Source: Pseudomonas sp. UFMG81 | GTDB lineage: Bacteria; Pseudomonadota; Gammaproteobacteria; Pseudomonadales; Pseudomonadaceae | Length of the DNA: 64,000 nucleotides | Assembly (NCBI RefSeq): GCF_015354575.1 | Contig: NZ_JACAFQ010000009.1 | Span: forward strand, 79,291 to 143,290 | Direction: 5' to 3' | In this document: positions 57,408-64,000 of the stretch, in pieces | Layout: every line of letters begins with the position of its first letter | Numbering within the stretch: the first letter of the stretch is position 1 | The notes under the pieces: model-generated | What the model was told of the DNA's origin: nothing | Seen by the model: only the letters and a program-made list of their open reading frames with translations | The model's database searches: none | Position numbers and translations under genes: made by a program

Positions 57408-59990
57408 TCAGCCGGCACCGTGGCGTTGCTCATGGCCGGCCAGCAGCGCCTCGAAGTCAGCGCGGTCCACCGGGCGGCTCAGGTAAAAGCCTTGAACCTC
57501 GTGGCAGCGCTCCTTGCCCAGCGCCTTGAGCTGTTGCTCGGTCTCCACTCCTTCGGCAGTGACGGTCAAGCCCATGGCCTGGCCCAGGTTGATGATCGCC
57601 TGGACCACGGCCCGGTCGTTGCCGCTCTGGCTGTTCAGGCCGGCGATGAAGCGCTTGTCGATCTTGATGCTGTCGAAGGGGTAGGTGCGCAGGTAGCCGA
57701 GTGACGAGTAACCGGTGCCGAAGTCGTCCATGTTCAGGCGCACGCCCAACTCCTTGAGCGCGAGCATGGTACCCAGGGCGCCTTCGATGTCGTTGAGCAT
57801 GACGTTCTCGGTGATTTCCAGTTCCAGGCGCTGGGCCGGGAAGCCGGTTTCCAGGAGGATTTCGCGCACATCGGCAACCACGTCGCTGCGCGAGAACTGC
57901 GCTGGGGACAGGTTGACCGACACCAGCAAGTCGCCTGGCCAGTCGCGTGCGGTTCGGCAGGCCTCGGCGAGCACCCAGCGGCCGAGGGGGACGATCATGT
58001 CGCTCTGCTCGGCCAGCGGGATGAACGTGTCCGGGCCAAGCAGGCCTTCCTGCGGATGCTGCCAGCGCAGCAGTGCCTCGACCGAGACGATGCGCAGGTC
58101 TTCCAGGCGGTAGCGCGGCTGGTAGTGAAGGACGAACTCATGCTGCTTGATCGCGCGGCGCAGGTCGTTCTCCAACTGGCGGCGATACTGGATCTGCTGG
58201 TTCATTTCCGGTGAGAAGTAGCGCCAGGTGTTCTTGCCGTCGGCCTTGGCCTGATACAGGGCGATGTCGGCGCAGCGGATCAGTTCACCGGCATCGAAGC
58301 CTTGGGCGCGGGCCTGGGCGATACCCAGGCTGGCGCCGATGTGCAGGGCATGGTCTTCGAAGCTGATCGGTTGTTGCAGCCGCTCGATCAGGCGTGCGCA
58401 GAAGCGGTCGATCTCGCCGCGGTGGTCCAGGCCATGCAGCACCAGGACGAACTCGTCGCCGCCCAGGCGTGCCACCAGGTCATCCTCGCGGGTGGCTTCG
58501 CGCAGGCGCGTGGCCACTTCCTGCAACACGGCATCGCCTGCGGCGTGGCCGAGTGAGTCGTTGATCGGTTTGAAACTATCGAGGTCCAGCAGCAACAAGG
58601 CCAGGGGCGGCCCTTCGTTGCCACGCAGCAGGGCCTGTTCCAGGTGACGCGAGAGCTTGTTGCGGTTGGCAAGGCCTGTCAGGGCGTCGTGCATCGACAG
58701 GTGCTGGATGCGTGCATGGGCGGCCACTTCGTCGGTGATGTCGCTGGCGGTACCGCGAAAACCGGCGAGCTGCCCGTCGAACAGGATCGAGCGCGCGGAG
58801 ATCCGGCAATAGCGGCTTTGTCCGTTGGGGTCGCGGTAGGCGCAACGCAGGTTGGCCAGCTGTTGCGGGTCGCTGTCGGCCTGGCTGTCGAGCCAGGGCA
58901 GCAGGGGGGTGGTGTCGCAGGACAGTAGCTGGTTGAGCGGCTGGCCGAGCCAGTCCTCGGTACGGTAACCGGTGACACTGACGAAGCGTTGTGACAGGTA
59001 GGTCAGGCAGTGATGCCGGTCGGTTTCCCAGATCCAGTCGGAAGCCGCCTCGGCCACGGCGCGAAAGCGTTGCTCGCTGGCCTCCAGGGCACGGTTGCTC
59101 TGTTGCAGGCGCAACAGGCTCTGGTCGATGGCGCGTGAGCTGCGCAAGGCATGGCGGAACAGGTAGAGCAATACCAGCCCTATCACCAGCAGCACACCGA
59201 GCAGCGGCGGCAGGAACCCCCGTAGTAGCTGGCGGCCTGGTTGCGGGCTGTCCCAGGTCAGGTGGAACTCAGTGCCGGCGAGGTCGATGCTTGGTTGCTG
59301 GCCGGTTGAGCTAGTGCTCTTCTCCAGGCGCAGGCCGGCCAGGCCAGCACCTTGGCCAAGCAGGGCGAGCTTGGTGTCGGTCAGTTGATCGATGAACAGC
59401 ATCACGGGGGCATGGCTGACCTCGCTTTCCACCACCTCTTTGTCGGGGCGAACTGCGGCGGCACTGAGCACTGCGGGCCAGCCGTTGAAGCGTACGAAAT
59501 GGGTGATCTGCTCGCGGGCCGGCGCCGCCTGGCGCGCTTCGGCAAGGATCGGCCCGAGCGCCGTGTCGAGGTAGGCGGTGGCGGGTGAGTCGGTGGGCTT
59601 GCCCTTGAACAGGGCGTAGGTGGTGCCGCCGTCCCCGACCACGAATACCCCTTCATAGCCGCTGGCACTGTACAGCGACTCGCCCACGTTCTTCTCGTCG
59701 TAGGCCCACTGCCAGTCGACCTTGTCGGCCATGTGCTCGAACGCGGCATCCCATACCGCATAGCTGGAGAGGAACTGGCGCGAGGCCTGCAGCCGTTGTT
59801 GCAGCGCCTGGTTGGCCTGCAGGCTGCTGCGCGCCTGCTCTTGCCGGTCAAGGGTGGCGGCAATGTTGAACAAGGCGCCGAGGGCGATCAGGCAGGCCAG
59901 GCCGAACAGGCCGCAGAAACCCCCGACCAGGCGTCTGACCTGGAGGTGGGAGGTGGGCTTGGTGTTGAGAAGGTCGACGTTGCTGTCCAT
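57408..59990 (-). CDS. CHASE4-PAS-GGDEF-EAL cyclic di-GMP enzyme
   Basis: An 860-residue membrane sensor. Helix at ~20-45, a periplasmic CHASE4-like domain (~50-260, with YAVWDAAFEHMADKVDWQW), a second helix (PPLLGVLLVIGLVLLYLF), then PAS (FRAVAEAASDWIWETD), GGDEF (RLGGDEF with REDD inhibitory site) and EAL (EALLRW, SVNLSP, EITENV, MDDFGTG, IKIDKRF, AEGVET). All catalytic residues of both domains are intact, so direction may depend on signals. Confidence 0.93.
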   Translation of the reverse strand: MDSNVDLLNTKPTSHLQVRRLVGGFCGLFGLACLIALGALFNIAATLDRQEQARSSLQANQALQQRLQASRQFLSSYAVWDAAFEHMADKVDWQWAYDEKNVGESLYSASGYEGVFVVGDGGTTYALFKGKPTDSPATAYLDTALGPILAEARQAAPAREQITHFVRFNGWPAVLSAAAVRPDKEVVESEVSHAPVMLFIDQLTDTKLALLGQGAGLAGLRLEKSTSSTGQQPSIDLAGTEFHLTWDSPQPGRQLLRGFLPPLLGVLLVIGLVLLYLFRHALRSSRAIDQSLLRLQQSNRALEASEQRFRAVAEAASDWIWETDRHHCLTYLSQRFVSVTGYRTEDWLGQPLNQLLSCDTTPLLPWLDSQADSDPQQLANLRCAYRDPNGQSRYCRISARSILFDGQLAGFRGTASDITDEVAAHARIQHLSMHDALTGLANRNKLSRHLEQALLRGNEGPPLALLLLDLDSFKPINDSLGHAAGDAVLQEVATRLREATREDDLVARLGGDEFVLVLHGLDHRGEIDRFCARLIERLQQPISFEDHALHIGASLGIAQARAQGFDAGELIRCADIALYQAKADGKNTWRYFSPEMNQQIQYRRQLENDLRRAIKQHEFVLHYQPRYRLEDLRIVSVEALLRWQHPQEGLLGPDTFIPLAEQSDMIVPLGRWVLAEACRTARDWPGDLLVSVNLSPAQFSRSDVVADVREILLETGFPAQRLELEITENVMLNDIEGALGTMLALKELGVRLNMDDFGTGYSSLGYLRTYPFDSIKIDKRFIAGLNSQSGNDRAVVQAIINLGQAMGLTVTAEGVETEQQLKALGKERCHEVQGFYLSRPVDRADFEALLAGHEQRHGAG

Positions 59991-60041
59991 GCGCGAGCGG
60001 CTCCTTCGCCTGCAGCCTCCCGCCCAGGCCCGGGGGAAGGT

Positions 60042-61118
60042 TCAGTCAGGATAGGCCAGCTTGAGCGTCGTGAGGTCGTTGCGGGCGAAATTGACCTGGT
60101 CGCGACCCTGATGCTTGGCGGTGTACAGCGCCTTGTCGGCTTCTTCCAGCCAGTGCTCGGGGGTGGGCTGGGCAGGGCGGAAGGCTGCTAGACCAATGCT
60201 CAGGCTGATACGCAGGTCGGGCAGTTGCGGGTTGCGGTAGGCGCCGACTTGCTCGCGCAGGCGCTCCATGGCCAGGCAGGCGTGAGCCTCTTGCGCGCCA
60301 GGGAGGATCACGCAGAACTCGTCGCCGCCGTAACGCCCGGCCTGGTCGTCCTCGCGCAGGCAGCGCTTGAGCGCCTGGCTGAGCTGGCGCAGTACGCAGT
60401 CACCGACCACATGGCCATAGGTGTCGTTGATGGTCTTGAAGTGGTCGATGTCGATCAGGGCCACCACCGCGGGCAGCTGTTGCTGCTGGCAGGCCTGGAA
60501 CCTGAGCAGCAGCAGGTCTTTCCACGCGCCGTGGTTGAGCAGGCCGGTGAGGCTGTCGGTACGGCTCAGGGCACTGAGGCGGCGCTTGTGTTCGGCCAGC
60601 TTGATCGCCAGCTGGTAGCACACCCAGCCAAGGGCCAGGGGATAGAGGGTGAGCATGGGCAGGCAGGCCAGCACTTGCAGCGGCGTCGCGTTGGGTTGCA
60701 GGCCAAAACCGAGCAGGGCGCCGGCCAATAGCATGCCTGCGAGTTGGGCCAGCAAACCCTGCAGCAGCAGGCGCTTGCCGCCAGCGGCGACGTTGTTCAT
60801 GGTCATCATCGACAGGATGGTGACACTGGGCAGCGGGTTGAACTGCATGGCCGCGGTCCAGAAGCCGCCCATCAGCGAGTCGAGCAGCAGGTTGCGTTGC
60901 TCCGCCTGGTAGGGGGTGTGCGAGCGTAGTGCCCATTGGTAGGCCAGGTGAGGCCAGAGCAGGCCGTTGAACAGCAGCAATGCCCACGCCCAGTTCGGCA
61001 ACTGCAACGGTGCCACGGCGGCCATTACGCTGAACAGGCCGATACCGAGCCCGATGATGCGCGGCAGGTAGATGCGCCTGACGAAAGAAACTCCCTTGCC
61101 GCTGCGGTTGTCGTTCAT
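60042..61118 (-). CDS. MASE2-GGDEF diguanylate cyclase
   Basis: A 358-residue membrane cyclase like AdrA/DgcC. The N-terminal MASE2 sensor has about five helices (~15-180). The C-terminal GGDEF domain has RYGGDEF with an REDD inhibitory site, and IDIDHFKTINDTYGH. Likely an active cyclase. It lies 51 bases upstream of the CHASE4 gene in the same direction, so the two may be transcribed together. Confidence 0.93.
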   Translation of the reverse strand: MNDNRSGKGVSFVRRIYLPRIIGLGIGLFSVMAAVAPLQLPNWAWALLLFNGLLWPHLAYQWALRSHTPYQAEQRNLLLDSLMGGFWTAAMQFNPLPSVTILSMMTMNNVAAGGKRLLLQGLLAQLAGMLLAGALLGFGLQPNATPLQVLACLPMLTLYPLALGWVCYQLAIKLAEHKRRLSALSRTDSLTGLLNHGAWKDLLLLRFQACQQQQLPAVVALIDIDHFKTINDTYGHVVGDCVLRQLSQALKRCLREDDQAGRYGGDEFCVILPGAQEAHACLAMERLREQVGAYRNPQLPDLRISLSIGLAAFRPAQPTPEHWLEEADKALYTAKHQGRDQVNFARNDLTTLKLAYPD

Positions 61119-61196
61119 GGCTATCGTTCTTCTGTGGTGCGCCGTTTATCGCATAACTCGTATGAATATTGTTGAACAATCATTCATGGGCGAAAA

Positions 61197-62339
61197 ATGA
61201 CCTTACAAGCCATTTCACGGTTGATCCGATGCCTGTGGAGTAACATGCACGCTTTCCTCTTGCTCGGAGTGTTCCTGCTCATGGCCCCCTTGGCATCCTC
61301 CGCCGGTGAGCCGGCACCCTACCGCGACGGGCGCTTTCATAATAAGGCCGAACTGCCGCAGGACGGCGCGATGAAGAAGCTGCGCATCGGCCTGAAATAC
61401 CTGCTGCTGCGCAAACCGCCCGAGACCCGCCCGTCGGGTGAGTTGGGGCTGCAGCCCGTGACCCGCCAGCAGGTGCTCGATGCGCCGGATCACAGCCTGT
61501 GGCGCCTGGGCCACTCCACGGTGTTGCTCAAGCTGCGCGATCGCTTCTTTATTACCGACCCGGTGTTCGCGGAGCGGGCCTCGCCGGTGCAGTGGGCGGG
61601 GCCCCTGCGCTTTCACGCGCCGCCGCTGGCGCTGGAGGATCTGCCACCGCTGACCGCGGTCATTCTCTCCCATGATCATTTCGATCATCTCGACGAGGCG
61701 GCCATCCGCAAGCTGGCACCGCGCACCGAGCATTTTCTGGCCCCGCTGGGCGTGGGGGACCTGCTGGTCGAGTGGGGTGTCCCGGCGGCGAAGGTACGGC
61801 AGCTGGACTGGTGGCAGGAAACAGAGGTTGAGGGGATACGCTTCGTCGCCACGCCGGCGCAGCACTTCTCAGGCCGTGGGCTGTTCGACAGCAACCGTCG
61901 GCTGTGGGCCTCGTGGGTGATGATCGACCAGGACCTGCGGCTGTTCTTCAGCGGCGATACTGGCTACTTCGAAGGTTTTCGGGAAATCGGCGAGCGCTAT
62001 GGCCCGTTCGACCTGACGCTGATGGAAACCGGCGCGTACAACGTTGCCTGGCCCAATGTGCACATGCAGCCGGAGCAGAGCCTGCAGGCGCATATCGATT
62101 TGCGCGGGCGCTGGTTGCTGCCGATCCATAACGGCACGTTCGACCTATCTATTCATGGTTGGACGGAGCCCTTCGAGCGCATCCTTGCCCTGGCCAGTGT
62201 CGCCAAGGTCCAGCTGAGTACGCCGCAGATGGGGGAGCGGGTCAGCCTCGACTCGCCCCATGCCGGGCAGAACTGGTGGCGGCCACGGCCAATGCGTCAG
62301 CAGGGCAGGGGGGCTGAGCGGGCGGTGGCGAGCCACTAG
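61197..62339 (+). CDS. Metallo-beta-lactamase-fold hydrolase (NAPE-PLD/UlaG-like)
   Basis: A 380-residue exported or membrane-anchored protein: N-terminal hydrophobic signal (FLLLGVFLLMAPLASSA). The MBL metal motif is SHDHFDHLD, preceded by RLGHSTVLLKLRDRFFITDPV; later FSGDTGYF and METGAYN. It resembles NAPE-phospholipase D-like proteins. ATG 61197 keeps basic residues before the signal; ATG 61245 with GGAG is an alternative. Its stop overlaps that of the convergent FNT gene by three bases. Confidence 0.87.
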   Translation: MTLQAISRLIRCLWSNMHAFLLLGVFLLMAPLASSAGEPAPYRDGRFHNKAELPQDGAMKKLRIGLKYLLLRKPPETRPSGELGLQPVTRQQVLDAPDHSLWRLGHSTVLLKLRDRFFITDPVFAERASPVQWAGPLRFHAPPLALEDLPPLTAVILSHDHFDHLDEAAIRKLAPRTEHFLAPLGVGDLLVEWGVPAAKVRQLDWWQETEVEGIRFVATPAQHFSGRGLFDSNRRLWASWVMIDQDLRLFFSGDTGYFEGFREIGERYGPFDLTLMETGAYNVAWPNVHMQPEQSLQAHIDLRGRWLLPIHNGTFDLSIHGWTEPFERILALASVAKVQLSTPQMGERVSLDSPHAGQNWWRPRPMRQQGRGAERAVASH

Positions 62340-63217
62340 TCTTTCTTTGCGGGCTGGCCATCATCCTTGAGCAGTTGTGAGGGCGGCTTGCCGCTGTCAC
62401 TTCGCACTTGCGCATGACTGATAAGAGCAAAGATGAAGCTGCCGCCGATGATGTTGCCGGCCAGGGTGGGCAGCGCGAAGTCCAGCCAGAAGGCAGGCCA
62501 CGTCGCTTCGCCGGCCCAGGCCAGGTACGACACTTCGACCGAGCCCACTACTATATGGGTGAAATCGCCCAGCGCCATCAGGTAGGTGATGGTCAGGATG
62601 ATCCAGATCTTGGCGTGCTCCATTGAAGGGATCATCCATACCATGGTGGCGATCATCCAGCCCGAGACGATGCCTTTGGCGAACATCTGGCTGATGTCGT
62701 TCTCCATTACTTTGCGCCCCACGTCGAGAAAGGCGATATCGGTCTTGCTGTCGAAGATTGGTAGCTCCAGCATCACCCACGCCACCAGCAGGGTGCCGGT
62801 GAGGTTGCCGAGCAGGACAATGGTCCATAACCGGAGCAGGCGACCAAGGTTGACCAGGGTGGGCGTGGTCATGACCGGCAGTACCGCCGTCAGGGTGTTC
62901 TCGGTGAAAAGCTGCTGGCGGGCCAGGATCACGGCGAGGAACCCTGCGCTGTAGCCCAGGCTGGCAACCACCTGGGCGCTTTCGCCTTCGGGCAGGCGTG
63001 CGTAGAACAGCCCCATGGCCATCAGCGACAGGCCCATGGTCAGCCCGGCTGCCAACGCCGACCACCACAGGGCGGCGAGGGTACGCTCCAGCTCCTGATC
63101 GCCCTGGGCGCGGATGATCTCATGCAGTACCGCGGCCCGGGGCGGCTGGTTTTGGCTGACTTCCTGCTCTTCGTCTGCCGACAGGCCCGGGGTCTTGTCG
63201 CTTTGTGCATCGCTCAT
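62336..63217 (-). CDS. Formate/nitrite transporter (FNT)-family channel
   Basis: A 293-residue membrane protein with an acidic N-terminal tail and six helices. FNT features include SLGYSAGFLAVILARQQLFTENTLTAVLP and GNIIGGSFIFALISH. It is closer to YfdC-like members than FocA. The substrate (formate, nitrite or other anion) is not clear. It precedes the rRNA promoter region, which runs in the other direction. Confidence 0.9.
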   Translation of the reverse strand: MSDAQSDKTPGLSADEEQEVSQNQPPRAAVLHEIIRAQGDQELERTLAALWWSALAAGLTMGLSLMAMGLFYARLPEGESAQVVASLGYSAGFLAVILARQQLFTENTLTAVLPVMTTPTLVNLGRLLRLWTIVLLGNLTGTLLVAWVMLELPIFDSKTDIAFLDVGRKVMENDISQMFAKGIVSGWMIATMVWMIPSMEHAKIWIILTITYLMALGDFTHIVVGSVEVSYLAWAGEATWPAFWLDFALPTLAGNIIGGSFIFALISHAQVRSDSGKPPSQLLKDDGQPAKKD

Positions 63218-63310
63218 GGTTGCCAGCCTCCGCGAGGGTGTTTATCTACAGAGCGGAAGCGGCCTGAATTAGTTGCTTGGTGATATTCAAATGTTTTTCA
63301 GATCAAGGTG

Positions 63311-63338
63311 TTGACTCTGATTTCAAAGCGCGTATTAT
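63311..63338 (+). promoter_or_regulatory. rRNA operon promoter P1
   Basis: TTGACT, a 16-base spacer, TATTAT, then GC-rich TCGCCTCC. It is the first of three similar promoters before 16S rRNA. Confidence 0.8.
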
Positions 63339-63438
63339 TCGCCTCCTCGCAGCGTTGAACGCAGCGGGGAAGCAGTAAGTAGTTGAAGTTGAAGGTGTTT
63401 TGAAAGAAGTAGCTTTGAAAAAAACTTCAACGAGGCGA

Positions 63439-63466
63439 TTGACAGCAGGTTGTAACGCTGTATGAT
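63439..63466 (+). promoter_or_regulatory. rRNA operon promoter P2
   Basis: TTGACA, a 16-base spacer, TATGAT, followed by TCGTCTCCC, a discriminator typical of stringently controlled promoters. Confidence 0.85.
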
Positions 63467-63547
63467 TCGTCTCCCGCTACGAGAGATCGCAGCGAGTCAA
63501 GTGTTTGAAGCTAAACGAGTTTCTCGGAAAAACTTCAAAATAAACGC

Positions 63548-63575
63548 TTGACACGAAATGAGGAAAGCGTAGAAT
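63548..63575 (+). promoter_or_regulatory. rRNA operon promoter P3
   Basis: TTGACA, a 16-base spacer, TAGAAT, then CCGCGCC. Upstream AT-rich AACTTCAAAATAAA could act as an UP element. Confidence 0.85.
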
Positions 63576-63611
63576 CCGCGCCTCGATTGAAGCGAAACGC
63601 TGAAAGCCAAC

Positions 63612-63624
63612 CGCTCTTTAACAA
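63612..63624 (+). promoter_or_regulatory. boxA antitermination site of the rrn leader
   Basis: CGCTCTTTAACAA matches the bacterial rrn boxA (NusB/S10 site). The leader continues to the 16S start. Confidence 0.85.
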
Positions 63625-63773
63625 ATTGAATCAAGCAATTCGTGTGGGTGCTTGTGAGTACGGACTGATAGTCACAAAGATTATCAGCATCACAAGTGGC
63701 CGTGCGAGAAATCACATAGTCATTTGAGATTGCTGAGCCAAGTTTAGGGTTTCTTAAAAACCCAAGCAGTATT

Positions 63774-64000
63774 GAACTGAAGAGTTTGATCATGGCTCAG
63801 ATTGAACGCTGGCGGCAGGCCTAACACATGCAAGTCGAGCGGATGACGGGAGCTTGCTCCTTGATTCAGCGGCGGACGGGTGAGTAATGCCTAGGAATCT
63901 GCCTGGTAGTGGGGGACAACGTTTCGAAAGGAACGCTAATACCGCATACGTCCTACGGGAGAAAGCAGGGGACCTTCGGGCCTTGCGCTATCAGATGAGC
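63774..64000 (+). rRNA. 16S ribosomal RNA, 5' part
   Basis: Starts GAACTGAAGAGTTTGATC and includes the universal 27F region ATGGCTCAG and ACACATGCAAGTCGAGCGG. The V1 loop ACGGGAGCTTGCTCC fits the P. putida group. It continues beyond the window edge. Confidence 0.98.

Overview
The window looks like a chromosomal segment of a Pseudomonas of the P. putida group. This rests on high-GC coding sequence on both strands, many putida-type REP inverted pairs (GGGAGC/GGCTTG...GCC arms), Pseudomonas-type gene sets (wspR-prfB-lysS, braC/braDEFG, a stand-alone ccoM) and the first part of a 16S rRNA gene whose V1 region reads like the putida group. Most genes are ordinary core genes. The accessory interest lies in one tubulin/FtsZ-superfamily GTPase, one QEGLA-family metallopeptidase and two large repeat islands.

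1-19 kb: the 3' end of wspR (diguanylate cyclase), prfB with its programmed +1 frameshift, lysS, a TetR regulator and a lipoprotein. A tightly overlapping trio follows: QEGLA/DUF1704 peptidase-like protein, lipoprotein alpha/beta hydrolase and a small membrane protein. Then come a RelB/RelE-type pair, a DUF4398/OmpA lipoprotein pair, ppc, adk, tsaB, a DUF72 protein, a PEP-mutase-family enzyme, an extensin-like protein, a protein with an internal duplication, and rsmJ.

19-20.3 kb: repeat island 1, a non-coding mosaic of an 8-bp tandem repeat, two inverted ~250 bp arms around a REP pair and a (GCTCTT)8 tract, and a (GCCGCA)13 tract.

20-38 kb: CopD-like membrane protein, dinG, an exported agarase-like glycosidase, a serine hydrolase, an OmpA-type lipoprotein with a histone-like Lys/Ala/Pro tail, pdxH, slyB, nhaA, a FAD oxidoreductase, a lipoprotein, and the complete branched-chain amino acid ABC importer (braC, then braDEFG).

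38.5-49.3 kb: a DUF2288 protein, the tubulin-like GTPase (726 aa, monocistronic), a 3-hydroxyisobutyrate-dehydrogenase-family enzyme, a MHYT-GGDEF-EAL protein, rapA, three small proteins and ccoM. The ccoM gene has two Anr/Fnr-type boxes upstream.

49.3-50.3 kb: repeat island 2, built on the same plan as island 1 but with a different inner module in its arms.

50.4-64 kb: an AaeB-X-A-like efflux operon, two SDR/LysR pairs, a small protein, two membrane c-di-GMP enzymes, a metallo-beta-lactamase-fold hydrolase, an FNT-family channel, then three tandem rRNA promoters, boxA and the start of 16S rRNA.

Four c-di-GMP enzymes occur in the window, all with intact GG(D/E)EF and an RxxD inhibitory site. 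Functional statements are from reading motifs and family knowledge; no database search was run.
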